Shown here: positions 43,357-52,124 of the stretch, piece after piece | Layout: the number at the start of each line of letters is the position of its first letter | How positions within the stretch are numbered: position 1 is the first letter of the stretch | Assembly: GCA_963736325.1 (NCBI GenBank) | Contig: CAVTOG010000010.1 | Location: forward strand, 1,116,001-1,180,000 | Source: Actinoallomurus sp963736325 | GTDB taxonomy: Bacteria > Actinomycetota > Actinomycetes > Streptosporangiales > Streptosporangiaceae | Reading direction: 5' to 3' | Length of the DNA stretch: 64,000 nt | The notes under the pieces: model-generated | Seen by the model: only the letters and a program-made list of their open reading frames with translations | What the model was told of the DNA's origin: nothing | Database searches by the model: none | Position numbers and translations under genes: made by a program

Positions 43357-44328
43357 ATGGGAAGCGGAACCTGGTCCACCAACGTCTACGACGCCGCCGC
43401 GAACTACCGCGCGGCCACCGGTGCCAGCGCCTTCGCCTACAGCGACGGCGGTGCCACCACCGTGCACGACGACCTCAACCCCTTCGGCGTGACCGCGCGC
43501 GAAAGCCGCGACACCGACGAGCACCCCGAGTCGCTCGCGCTCGCCGTGCTGTTCGACGTCACCGGGTCCATGGGCAACGTGCCGCGCACGCTCCAGTCGA
43601 AGCTTCCCGGGCTGCTCGGGCTGCTGATGCGCAAGGGCTACGTCGAGCACCCGCAGATCCTGTTCGGCGCGGTCGGCGACGCCACCTGCGACCGCGCTCC
43701 CCTGCAGATCGGCCAGTTCGAGTCCGACAACCGGATGGACGACGACCTCGGCCGCATCCTGCTCGAAGGCGGGGGCGGCGGCCAGATGAGGGAGTCCTAC
43801 GAACTGGCCATGTACTTCATGGCGCGCCACACCGAGATGGACTGCCTGGCCAAGCGCGGGCGGCGCGGCTACCTGTTCATGATCGGCGACGAGCTGGCGT
43901 ACCCGACGGTGAAGGCGCGCGAGATCAGGAAGATCATCGGCGACGAGGTGGCGGAGGACATCGACCTGCCGGTCATCATCGAGGAGCTGAAGCGCAGGTA
44001 CGACGTGTACTTCATCATCCCCGAGGGTGCCTACCACTCGGCCGACTCCCGGCTGACGGAGTTCTGGCGGGCCCACCTCGGCCAGAACATCATCCACCTC
44101 GATGACCTCGACGCGGTCTGCGAGACCATCGCGCTGACCGTTGGGCTGGCCGAGGACGCCATCGACCTCGACGAGGGCCTCGGCCACCTGCGGGAGTTCG
44201 GCTCCGACGCCGCCCCCTCGGTGTCGCGCGCGCTCGCTCCGCTGAACGCGCGCCGCGGCGCCGTGACCGTCTCGGCCGCGCCGTCCGGGCTGGACATCGA
44301 CGCGGAAAGCGAGGTCACCCGGCTGTGA
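43357..44328 (+). CDS. VWA-like (MIDAS) domain protein
   Basis: 323 residues. LALAVLFDVTGSMGNVP (Asp67, Thr69, Ser71) forms a MIDAS-type metal site as in von Willebrand A domains. A long Gly-rich insertion (LEGGGGGQMRESYELAM) and RGYLFMIGDELAYP with a further Asp follow. No signal peptide or membrane segment is seen, so it acts in the cytoplasm. ATG 43357 has AAAGGA upstream; it overlaps the next gene (GTGA at 44325). It probably acts as a metal-dependent scaffold with the J/kinase-like protein. Confidence 0.85.
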   Translation: MGSGTWSTNVYDAAANYRAATGASAFAYSDGGATTVHDDLNPFGVTARESRDTDEHPESLALAVLFDVTGSMGNVPRTLQSKLPGLLGLLMRKGYVEHPQILFGAVGDATCDRAPLQIGQFESDNRMDDDLGRILLEGGGGGQMRESYELAMYFMARHTEMDCLAKRGRRGYLFMIGDELAYPTVKAREIRKIIGDEVAEDIDLPVIIEELKRRYDVYFIIPEGAYHSADSRLTEFWRAHLGQNIIHLDDLDAVCETIALTVGLAEDAIDLDEGLGHLREFGSDAAPSVSRALAPLNARRGAVTVSAAPSGLDIDAESEVTRL

Positions 44329-45557
44329 GCACCACGGACCACGTGATCGTCGTCGACCTCGGGTACGGGGACGCCGGCAAGGGCACCGTCGTCGACCGGC
44401 TGTGCTCGCGTGGTCCGTACACCGCGGTGGTGCGATTCAACGGCGGCGCGCAGGCGGCGCACAACGTCGTGACCGTGGACGGGCGGCACCACACCTTCGC
44501 GCAGTTCGGATCGGGGACGTTCACGCCCGGTGTGACGACGTACCTGTCGCGGTTCATGATGGTCGACCCGCTCGCGCTGGCGGCCGAGGCCGGTCATCTG
44601 GCCGGTCTCGGCGTCCGCGACGCGCTGGACCGGCTGACGGTCGACCGCGACGCGCTCCTGACCACGCCGTACCACCGGGCCGCCAACCGGGCCCGCGCCA
44701 CGGCGCTCCTCCATGGGTCGTGCGGGATGGGCATCGGCGAGACCGCGTCGTACGCCCTCACGTGCGATGAGGCGCCGCGCGCGGGCGACTGCCTCTCCCC
44801 GGGACGGCTCCGCGCGCGGCTCGCTCTCCTGCGCGACCGGCTGTTCGACGAACTGGGGCCGCTCGACGTGCCGCCGGTCGCGGACTGCGCGGAGGCCTTC
44901 GCCGCCTTCGCCGCGCGGGTGCGGATCGGGCCGGACGTCCTGCCGTCGCTGCTGCGGCGCGGCCCGGTCGTGTTCGAGGGCGCGCAGGGCGTGCTGCTGG
45001 ATCAGGACCACGGCTTCCACCCGTACACGACGTGGTCGACGACGACGTTCGCGAACGCCGAGACACTGCTGGGCGGGTGCGGGGGCACCGCCGTGCGCCT
45101 CGGCGTCACGCGGGCGTACATGACGCGCCACGGGCCCGGTCCGTTCGTCACCGAGGACCCCGGCCTCGACCGGCCGGAGCCGCATAACCGGCGGGGCCGC
45201 TGGCAGGGAGCGTTCCGCGTCGGGCACCTCGACGCGGTCGCGCTCCGCTACGCCCTGGAGGTCTGCGGCGGCGCGGACGCGCTGGCCGTGACGCACCTCG
45301 ACGCGCCGGCTCCGTTCATCTGCCGCGCGTACGACAACGGATCCCGGCTGACGCCCGCGCCCGGCCTCGCCGGTCAGGAGGCGCTCACCCGGCGGCTGCT
45401 CACGGCGCGGCCCGTGTACGACGCCGTCGGGGGTGACCCCGCCTCGGTGATCGAGGAGGAGCTCGGCGTGCCGGTGACGCTGCGCTCGTACGGGCCGACC
45501 GCGTCCGACAAGGCCGGGCACGTCCCCGGCGTCACGTCCGCGATCATTGGGGCATGA
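44325..45557 (+). CDS. Divergent adenylosuccinate-synthetase-like enzyme (PurA paralogue)
   Basis: 410 residues aligning along the PurA fold. The P-loop region reads DLGYGDAGKGTVVD (Asp16 kept), the catalytic His is kept at 46 (GGAQAAHNVV against GGHNAGHT), VVFEGAQGVLLDQDHG is intact, and VGHLDAVALRYALEVCGG matches GWLDxVALRYA. The aspartate-binding loop, TGRPRR in true PurA, reads WQGAFR, and the guanine motif TKLD reads THLD. So a GTP-driven ligase using another acceptor or amine is likely. Overlapping starts tie it to the VWA gene and to the transporter that follows. Confidence 0.88.
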   Translation: MSTTDHVIVVDLGYGDAGKGTVVDRLCSRGPYTAVVRFNGGAQAAHNVVTVDGRHHTFAQFGSGTFTPGVTTYLSRFMMVDPLALAAEAGHLAGLGVRDALDRLTVDRDALLTTPYHRAANRARATALLHGSCGMGIGETASYALTCDEAPRAGDCLSPGRLRARLALLRDRLFDELGPLDVPPVADCAEAFAAFAARVRIGPDVLPSLLRRGPVVFEGAQGVLLDQDHGFHPYTTWSTTTFANAETLLGGCGGTAVRLGVTRAYMTRHGPGPFVTEDPGLDRPEPHNRRGRWQGAFRVGHLDAVALRYALEVCGGADALAVTHLDAPAPFICRAYDNGSRLTPAPGLAGQEALTRRLLTARPVYDAVGGDPASVIEEELGVPVTLRSYGPTASDKAGHVPGVTSAIIGA

Positions 45558-46705
45558 CGCTCACCCCCACTCTCCACGAGCGCCGTTCCCGGCTCGCCGT
45601 CTCGCTGACGTTCGCCCTGCACGGCATCGCAGCGGGCAGCTGGGCGGGCCGCATCCCCTGGGTGAAGGAGGCCCGGCACCTGTCGCCGGCCGACCTCGGG
45701 CTGGCGCTCATGGGGGCCGCGATCGGAGGGCTGGCGGCCATGCCGCTCACGGCGTGGCTGATCGTGCGGCTCGGCAGCCGCACCCTGACCCGCCTCGGAA
45801 TGCTCGGCGTGGCGGTGACCGTACCGCTCGCGCCGTTCGCGCACGGAGTGGCGCTGATCTTCATCTCGCTGGCGCTGTTCGGCGGCGCCGGCAGCCTGCT
45901 CGACGTGGCCATGAACGCCCAGGGCGTCGCGGTGCAGGAACGCTACGGGCGCTCGATCATGTCCGGGCTACACGGCCTATGGAGCGTCGGCGGCCTGACC
46001 GGATCGGTGATCGCGGGGCTCGCGGCGCACGCCGGGGTCGGCGCACCGGCCAACCTCCTCGCGATCGGCGTCTGCATCGCCGTGCTGGGCGTGGTGGCCG
46101 GGGCGTGGCTCGCGCCCGCGCCGCCTCCGACCGCCGGAAAGGTGTTCGCACGCCCGGACCGGGTCCTCTTCCTCCTGGGCGTCGTGACGTTCTGCGGGCT
46201 CTTCGCCGAGGCCGCCGCGGCCGACTGGAGCGCGGTCTACCTCCGCACCTCGGCCCATGCCGCGTCCGACGTCGCGGCATGGGGGTACGCGGCGTTCTCG
46301 CTGGCGATGGCCGCCGGCCGGCTGGTCGGCGACCGCCTGGTCGAACGCACCGGCCCGGCGACGCTCGTCCGCGCGGCGGCCCTCTTGGGAGCCGCCGGCC
46401 TGTCCCTCGCTCTGATCGTCCCGGTGACGTGGATCATCATCGCGTGCTTCGCCGTCCTGGGCGTCGGCGTGGCGACGGTCGTCCCGATGACCTTCAGCGC
46501 CGCCGGCCAGACCACGGGCCGTGACCCGGGCACGTCGGTCGCGGCCGTCGCGACGGTCGGCTACGCGGGCTGGATGCTGGCGCCACCGATCATCGGGTTC
46601 ATCGCCCAGGGAACTTCGCTGAAGGTCTCCCTGGCGCTCGTCGCCGTGATGACGGCCGTGATCGCCGTACCGGCCGGGGCCCTGCGCACCGGCACGCCCT
46701 CCTGA
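45554..46705 (+). CDS. MFS transporter, YbjJ-like
   Basis: 383-residue membrane protein with about 12 helices. SFALHG-type helix 1 (TFALHGIAAGSWAGRIPWV) and SGLHGLWSVGGLTGSVIAG are hallmarks of the YbjJ group. Its ATG overlaps the stop of the PurA-like gene (ATGA at 45554), making it the fifth coupled gene. It may export, or import, the product or substrate of the PurA-like enzyme; this is inference. It ends 94 bp before the next gene, which has its own ribosome site. Confidence 0.9.
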   Translation: MTLTPTLHERRSRLAVSLTFALHGIAAGSWAGRIPWVKEARHLSPADLGLALMGAAIGGLAAMPLTAWLIVRLGSRTLTRLGMLGVAVTVPLAPFAHGVALIFISLALFGGAGSLLDVAMNAQGVAVQERYGRSIMSGLHGLWSVGGLTGSVIAGLAAHAGVGAPANLLAIGVCIAVLGVVAGAWLAPAPPPTAGKVFARPDRVLFLLGVVTFCGLFAEAAAADWSAVYLRTSAHAASDVAAWGYAAFSLAMAAGRLVGDRLVERTGPATLVRAAALLGAAGLSLALIVPVTWIIIACFAVLGVGVATVVPMTFSAAGQTTGRDPGTSVAAVATVGYAGWMLAPPIIGFIAQGTSLKVSLALVAVMTAVIAVPAGALRTGTPS

Positions 46706-46799
46706 CACCGGCCCCGGCCGTTGTCGGGGTGACGGAGGCGGCGGGCGGGTATCAGCGCAGGTGGAACCGCCTGACCGCGCCACTCGAAGGAGTACCGAT

Positions 46800-47261
46800 A
46801 TGACCGTCATGACGGACCGGGCCCCGCTCGGCCTCGACTCACTGATCCCGTCCGCGCTGTTCGACCGGCTCGCCCGCCGGGTCGAGCGCGAGACCGGCTG
46901 CGACCTCGCGTTCGCCGAACGCGTCGTACGCCAGGCGCTCGTGTTCCTGGTGGCCTGCGCCCGCGACGCCGGCGCGCCGCTCGCGCCGTCGCGGACCGTG
47001 GACGCGGGATGGCACGCCTTCATCCTGCACACCCGCGAGTACGCGGAGTTCTGCGACCGGGTGGCCGGGCGGTTCATCCACCACGCACCGGATGAGGAGA
47101 CGGGCGGCGACCGTACGGAGGCGGCGGCGCGCACCGAGGCGACCGTCGACGCGATGCGCCGCATGGGCCTGCCGGTGGACGTGGAGCTGTGGGCCGGTCA
47201 CGGCGCCGCGTGCTCGTCCGAGTGCGGGCGCTGCTGCCAGGGCCACACGGCTCAGGGCTGA
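46800..47261 (+). CDS. GRDP-like (DUF1399-type) protein with Cys-rich tail
   Basis: 153 residues. The central stretch VDAGWHAFILHTREYAEFC followed by FIHHAP matches the conserved His-rich region of glycine-rich-domain-containing (GRDP) proteins. The C-terminus ends in CSSECGRCCQGH, four Cys within nine residues, suggesting a bound metal or cluster. ATG 46800 has AAGGAG nine bases upstream. It follows the five-gene NUDIX operon on the same strand after 94 bp, so it could be a sixth member or independent. Function unknown. Confidence 0.8.
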   Translation: MTVMTDRAPLGLDSLIPSALFDRLARRVERETGCDLAFAERVVRQALVFLVACARDAGAPLAPSRTVDAGWHAFILHTREYAEFCDRVAGRFIHHAPDEETGGDRTEAAARTEATVDAMRRMGLPVDVELWAGHGAACSSECGRCCQGHTAQG

Positions 47262-47270
47262 GCACCACCC

Positions 47271-47304
47271 GCGCCCGCCGGGCACAGCACCGCCCGGCGG
47301 GCGC
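47271..47304. terminator. Convergent 13-bp hairpin terminator
   Basis: GCGCCCGCCGGGC at 47271-47283 pairs perfectly with 47292-47304 across an 8-base loop. It fills the gap between the plus-strand GRDP-like gene and the minus-strand PH-domain gene, so it can stop transcription from both sides. Confidence 0.82.
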
Positions 47305-47305
47305 G

Positions 47306-48826
47306 TCAGTGTTTCAGGACCGGCGAGGCGACGTTGCGCGGGGTGCGTTCCAGGAATGGCGTCAGGAGGCCCGGGAGAGCGTTCTCCGCGACGTTCAGGG
47401 CCTCCTCCAGGGTGACGTCCTGGACGTCGACGCGCTGACGGCCGGCGGCCGTCGTGGCGACCAGGGTGGCCAGGCCGGCCCGGCGCTGGAAGAACGACTG
47501 CCCCAGGTTCCAGCCGATGATGCCCTCGCACGCCAGCGCGCTGCGCCGCCGTATCAGCGAGCCCCTGCGGCTGACCAGGGCGCCCTCGGCCAGAGCGTGT
47601 CCCAGGGCGCGCGCGCGGTCGTACGCGAGCAGCGCCGCGGCCGGCGGCAGGACGAGTGACATGTGCCAGACCCACGACGGGCCGCCGAAGCCGCGGTAGA
47701 CCAGCGACGCCGCGACGAGGAACACGGCCACGCCCAGCGCGCGCGTGAAGCGACGCCGGACCGCGCGGGGCCCGTGCGAGGTCAGCGTGCGGGTCAGGGG
47801 TGTCGTACGGCCGAGCACCTCGGCGCCGACCCGGTGCGCCTCCGCGCGCGGGGCCGGCGGGAGCAGCAGCGAGCCGCCGCGTTCGGCGCCGCGGCCCACG
47901 CGCAGGCCGGTGGTGATGGCGATGCAGCGCGCGCCGCCCGCGGCGCGTAGCAGCAGGGGCTCGCTGAGCTCCACGCCGTGCAGCCGCCGCTCCTCGATGG
48001 TGATCGCCCGCGTGGTGATGAGGCCGCGGGTGATGTGGAGGGTGCCCGCGCTGTTGCGGGTGAGCCGGAACCGGTAGAACGCCAGGACGTACCCGACGGT
48101 CGAGGCGAGCGTGACGGCCACGAGCAGCGCGCCCGCCGCCGCGAGGATCTCCATCGGGAGCGCGGCGTTCTCCCAGCGGTCCAGCGCCGTGCTGAGCGGC
48201 CCGAGGCTTCCCGGATCGAGGTGCGTCTCGTCGAAGACGCGCGCGGCCACGCCGCCGACGACACCGACGGCGACCATGCCCATCAGGGAGAACGGGCCGT
48301 ACCGTATCCACGAGGCCGGGACGCTGGCGATCAACGTCTCGCGCGGCTCTTCGGCGGTGTCCGTGGAGACGCCGGCGGGGCGGTGCAGCAGTTCCTCGCG
48401 AAGCCCGGCGGCCTCCGCGGCGCTGAGGGCGTCGAGCTTCAGCCCGTCGTCCTTGCGGTCGGACCGGCCGGTGCCGACCTGGACACGTGCCAGCCCGAGC
48501 GCGCGGTGCAGGGCGTTGGCGGTGACGTCGACGCTGCGGATCCGGTCGCGCGGGACGGTGATCACCTGGCGCCGTACGAGGCCCTTGCGCACCTGCACCT
48601 GAGCGCCGGTGACGGAGTACGTCGTCGTGAACCAGCGCATGAGGCCCATGACGATCGTGACGGCGGTGCCGAAGAGGCTCCACCACGAACCGTGGCCGCC
48701 CGCGTTGCCGGCGAACACCAGGGTGATGAGCACCGGCGAGGTCCTCAGCACCTCCTGGACGGGGTGGACGACGAGCATCTTGTTGGACAGCCGCCGCCAC
48801 CGCACCGTCTCCTGGGCGACGCTCAC
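47306..48826 (-). CDS. PH-domain (bPH2) membrane protein, YdbT type
   Basis: 506 residues. Pairs of hydrophobic helices precede each of three bacterial PH (YdbS/YdbT) modules: TTTYSVTGAQVQVRKGLVRR near residue 70, RFRLTRNSAGTLHITRGLI near 250 and GALVSRRGSLIRRRSALA near 430. In Bacillus the YdbST pair gives resistance to sublancin-like peptides. The GTG at 48826 overlaps the stop of the YdbS-like gene (GTGA). The frame continues upstream only as a shadow of that gene. Confidence 0.9.
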   Translation of the reverse strand: MSVAQETVRWRRLSNKMLVVHPVQEVLRTSPVLITLVFAGNAGGHGSWWSLFGTAVTIVMGLMRWFTTTYSVTGAQVQVRKGLVRRQVITVPRDRIRSVDVTANALHRALGLARVQVGTGRSDRKDDGLKLDALSAAEAAGLREELLHRPAGVSTDTAEEPRETLIASVPASWIRYGPFSLMGMVAVGVVGGVAARVFDETHLDPGSLGPLSTALDRWENAALPMEILAAAGALLVAVTLASTVGYVLAFYRFRLTRNSAGTLHITRGLITTRAITIEERRLHGVELSEPLLLRAAGGARCIAITTGLRVGRGAERGGSLLLPPAPRAEAHRVGAEVLGRTTPLTRTLTSHGPRAVRRRFTRALGVAVFLVAASLVYRGFGGPSWVWHMSLVLPPAAALLAYDRARALGHALAEGALVSRRGSLIRRRSALACEGIIGWNLGQSFFQRRAGLATLVATTAAGRQRVDVQDVTLEEALNVAENALPGLLTPFLERTPRNVASPVLKH

Positions 48827-49320
48827 GTCGCGTCGTCCCGCCCGGCGGCGGTGCCTTCGGTGAGCTCTTCGGCCAGGAGGCGTGCGGTGTCGTGGTCGAG
48901 GCCGTTGATCTTCAGCGGGCCGGCCGCGGACGCGGTGGTCACCGTGACGTTCGCGAGCCCGAAGATCTGCTCCAGGGGCCCGCGAGCGCTGTCGACGGTC
49001 TGGATGCGCGTGACGGGCGCGATGCGGCGTTCCTGGTTGAACCACCCGGACTGGGTGTAGACGGCCTCCGGCGTGGACTCCCAGCGGTGCACGCGGTACC
49101 GCCACTGCGGCATGACCGCGACGTGGGCGACGGCGAGAACCGCGGTGACCACCAGGCCCGCGACATGGAGATCGGTGTCCCCGTCGGCCTCGATGACCCA
49201 CACGACCTGCACCGCGGCGAGGACCAGCCACCCGATCAGGGCCCGGACCGCCCAGTAGAGGCGGGCCCTGCCGCTCACCAGGTGCCGGGGCGGCCGGAGC
49301 CGCATCTCAGTTGACTGCAT
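48823..49320 (-). CDS. PH-domain (bPH2) membrane protein, YdbS type
   Basis: 165 residues with two N-terminal membrane helices (LYWAVRALIGWLVLAAVQVV and HVAGLVVTAVLAVAHVAVMP) and one bPH2 domain (YRVHRWESTPEAVYTQSGWF, TRIQTVDSARGPLEQIFGLA). ATG 49320 (MQSTEMRLRPP) is chosen; the upstream extension to 49473 is unlike protein. It forms a two-gene unit with the YdbT-type gene and is likely a membrane-envelope stress protein. Confidence 0.9.
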   Translation of the reverse strand: MQSTEMRLRPPRHLVSGRARLYWAVRALIGWLVLAAVQVVWVIEADGDTDLHVAGLVVTAVLAVAHVAVMPQWRYRVHRWESTPEAVYTQSGWFNQERRIAPVTRIQTVDSARGPLEQIFGLANVTVTTASAAGPLKINGLDHDTARLLAEELTEGTAAGRDDAT

Positions 49321-49408
49321 ACTCACGATCCTGACAGACGCCACCGGCCCGTCACAGAGCGGCAGGTCCTCGCTTGAACCAGTACACATGTCATACGCCG
49401 CCGGGCTT

Positions 49409-49873
49409 TCAGCCCTCCACGGCCGCCTTGATCCGCTCCAGGGTGCGGCGCATGCCGTCGACCATCTCCTCATCGCGCGACCGGCCGAGCAGGCCGCTGG
49501 CCGACACGAGGCGTACCAGCATCGGCGGGGAGCCGACAGGGACGCGCCACTCGGTGACGCGGGTGCCGCCGTCCTCGGCCTCCATCCGGTAGCCCCAGCG
49601 CATCTTCGATTCGGCGACCTCGAAGGCGAACCGTGACGGCCGCTCGTACTCGACGACCTCGCAGCGCGTCGTCCAGCGCATCAGGCCGCGCTTGTTGGAG
49701 CCCTTGAAGGTCGCGCCGAGGCCGGGTTCTCCGACCCAGCTGCCGCCGCGGTTCTCCGGGCTCCACTCGCCGTAGCGCTCAACGGCCGTGACGAGCTCCC
49801 AGACGGCCTCCGGTGGCCCGTCCACCCACACCGACACCTCGTCCCGGTCCGCCGGGATGTCCGCTTCACCCAT
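49409..49873 (-). CDS. SRPBCC-family (START-like) protein
   Basis: 154 residues of the polyketide-cyclase/START fold: VSVWVDGPPEAVWELVTAVE, GEWSPENRGGSWVGEPGLG, GTRVTEWRVPVG and a long C-terminal helix DGMRRTLERIKAAVEG. These proteins bind hydrophobic ligands; no partner biosynthetic genes are close. ATG 49873. Probable stand-alone gene. Confidence 0.87.
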   Translation of the reverse strand: MGEADIPADRDEVSVWVDGPPEAVWELVTAVERYGEWSPENRGGSWVGEPGLGATFKGSNKRGLMRWTTRCEVVEYERPSRFAFEVAESKMRWGYRMEAEDGGTRVTEWRVPVGSPPMLVRLVSASGLLGRSRDEEMVDGMRRTLERIKAAVEG

Positions 49874-50040
49874 GCGCGTCCTCCGCTCTCAGTGGCCGTA
49901 CGCGTCGTCGGCCCGAACAGAGCAGGAAAGGTACCGGCGATCACGTCACCGTGTCGCGCCGCCCCCCACAGGGAGGTCTGTTCACCGATGGTCATCGATG
50001 GCAGACTCTGCCCGCATTGTGGTGATCGGAGGTGATATCG

Positions 50041-50907
50041 GTGGCAGTGGCGGTGCACTCACAGAGCAGACCGACCGTTCGTCGCCGAATCGTGGGCGCG
50101 CAGCTGCGCCGGCTCCGAGAGGCGTCCGGGGTCACTCGCCACGAGGCCGCCGACGCCATCCACATCTCCGAGGCGAAGATCGGCCGCATCGAAACGGGCA
50201 AGGTCGGCCTTGACGAGCGCAACGTCGTCGACCTGCTCGCGCTGTACGGCATCCACGAGGAGCACGAGCGGGACGCCCTCCTCGCCCTCGTACGCGAGGC
50301 GAACCGGCCCGGCTGGCTCCAGGCCTACAGCGGCGCCGTGCCCGCCTGGTTCCGCCCGTACGTCGACCTCGAAGAGGCCGCACAGGTCATCCGGACCTAT
50401 GAGGTCCAGTTCGTCCCTGGGCTCCTGCAGACCGCGGACTACGCGCGCGCCGTCATCGGGCGCGGGGCGGCACAGCCGTCCGAGGACGTCGACCGGCGCG
50501 TGGAGCTGCGCCTGCGCCGGCAGCAGATCCTGACCTCGGCGACCCCGACGCGCCTGTGGGCGGTCATCGACGAGGCGGTGCTGTGGCGCCCGATCGGCGG
50601 CCAGGACGTGATCCGCGCGCAGCTGCGCGCGCTACTGGACGCGGCACGGCTGGAGAACGTCACCGTACAGGTCATGCCGTTCCGTGTCGGCGGGCACGCA
50701 GGCGAGGCGGGCGCCTTCACGGTGCTGCGCTTCCCCGAACCCGAACTGCCCGACATCGCCTACGTCGAACAGCTCACCGGGGCGATGTACCTGGAACGGG
50801 ACGAGGACATCGACAACTACAGCGCGGCGATGGAACGCCTGTGCGTGCAGAGCGCGTCGCCGGATGAGTCCATGGACATGATCAGCAAGATGATCAGAGA
50901 GGTCTGA
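50041..50907 (+). CDS. XRE regulator with DUF5753, copy 1
   Basis: 288 residues. The N-terminal helix-turn-helix (about 15-65) reads LRRLREASGVTRHEAADAIH, followed by DUF5753 (from about 90 on) with QFVPGLLQTADYARAV and FRVGGHAGEAGAFTVLRF. GTG 50041 is eight bases after GGAGG; another GTG at 50032 is possible. DUF5753 regulators are usually paired with a DUF397 partner gene, and none is found here. It converges on a paralogue with nine bases between stops. Confidence 0.9.
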   Translation: MAVAVHSQSRPTVRRRIVGAQLRRLREASGVTRHEAADAIHISEAKIGRIETGKVGLDERNVVDLLALYGIHEEHERDALLALVREANRPGWLQAYSGAVPAWFRPYVDLEEAAQVIRTYEVQFVPGLLQTADYARAVIGRGAAQPSEDVDRRVELRLRRQQILTSATPTRLWAVIDEAVLWRPIGGQDVIRAQLRALLDAARLENVTVQVMPFRVGGHAGEAGAFTVLRFPEPELPDIAYVEQLTGAMYLERDEDIDNYSAAMERLCVQSASPDESMDMISKMIREV

Positions 50908-50916
50908 GCCGCCGGG

Positions 50917-51822
50917 TCACAGGTCCTTGAGGATGCCGCCGAGCCGGTCGCGGATGCTCGTCGAGGACTCCGCGCCGACGCAGAGGCGTTCCATGACGGC
51001 CAGGTAATGATCGACGTCCTCGCGCTTGTCCAAATACAACGCCGACGTCAACTGCTCCAGATAAACCACATCCGGCAGATCACGCTCGGCAAACCGCAAA
51101 ATGCTGAACGGCCCACCAGCAGCCGCATGCCCACCCAACTCGAACGGCACCACCTGCAACGTCACATTCGAGGACTCCGTCACCTCGATCAAATGACGCA
51201 ACTGCCCCCGCATCACCGGACGACCACCCAGCGGACGACGCAACACCGCCTCATCCACCACCGCCCAAAAATGCGGAGGATCCGCACCCTCCAACAACGA
51301 CTGACGCCGCATCCGCAACCCGACCCGCCGCTCCACCTCATGCCCCGGAGCATCCGGATGACCCAGCAACGTCACCGCACGCGCATAATCCTCCGTCTGC
51401 AACAAACCAGGAACGAACTGCACCTCATACGAACGAATCCGCGAAGCCGCCTCTTCCAGCCCGATATAAACCTCGAACCAGCCCGGCAGAATATCGCCAT
51501 AAGAATGCCACCAACCAGGCTCATTCGCCTGATCAGCCAACGCCAGCATCGCCGCACACTCAGCGGGATCATCGACGCCGTAGAGGGTCAGCAGGTCGGA
51601 GACATCGCGGCTGCGGAACCGAACGCGTCCGAGCTCCATACGGGAAATCTTCGAGTGCGAGGCCCGGATCGCCTCTCCTGCGTCCTCGCACGTAATCTGC
51701 CGCCGCTCGCGCAGCCGCCGCAACTGTGACCCCAGCACGATCCGCAACACCGTCGGCCCACCACGATGCGAGCCGAACATGTCACTGACGGCGGGGTCTC
51801 CGTCAGCATCAGGTCCGATCAT
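50917..51822 (-). CDS. XRE regulator with DUF5753, copy 2 (mosaic codon usage)
   Basis: 301 residues from ATG 51822 (ribosome site AGGGGAG); a GTG at 51840 is an alternative. Helix-turn-helix LRRLRERRQITCEDAGEAIR, then DUF5753 with QFVPGLLQTEDYARAVTLLG and FELGGHAAAGGPFSILRF. It is homologous along its length to the convergent neighbour at 50041-50907. From about 51580 down to about 51030 the codons end largely in T or G (GTT, TTG, TAT, CAT), whereas both ends use the genome's usual C-ending codons. That suggests a recombined central segment. No DUF397 gene is adjacent. Confidence 0.88.
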   Translation of the reverse strand: MIGPDADGDPAVSDMFGSHRGGPTVLRIVLGSQLRRLRERRQITCEDAGEAIRASHSKISRMELGRVRFRSRDVSDLLTLYGVDDPAECAAMLALADQANEPGWWHSYGDILPGWFEVYIGLEEAASRIRSYEVQFVPGLLQTEDYARAVTLLGHPDAPGHEVERRVGLRMRRQSLLEGADPPHFWAVVDEAVLRRPLGGRPVMRGQLRHLIEVTESSNVTLQVVPFELGGHAAAGGPFSILRFAERDLPDVVYLEQLTSALYLDKREDVDHYLAVMERLCVGAESSTSIRDRLGGILKDL

Positions 51823-52124
51823 TTGCTCCCCTAAAGACACCGGAACCGGCTCAGTTTCCCACCCGCAGTTGAGGATTCAAGCCTCACCATGGCGACGCCA
51901 CGTCAAGTAAGCGTAGAACAACGCACGATCGCGGCGAACCACAAATCCGGTCGTCAGGGTGCGATCACCACTTCCGACCCGAAGATCTCTCACGTCTTCG
52001 CAGGCCCGGCGAGCCTCCCGGCGATTACCGAGAGCTGATGTTCAATTACTGACAGTGGTCGGGCGAGTGCGCGAAATTCGCCCTTCCCCGGGAACAGATC
52101 GCACCACGAACAGGAGAAGTATCA

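Noticed and set aside
51007..51729. A 240-codon plus-strand frame opposite the second XRE gene
   Set aside because: It results from the unusual codon bias of the minus-strand gene; its sequence has no domain and is rich in Gln, Arg and Pro.
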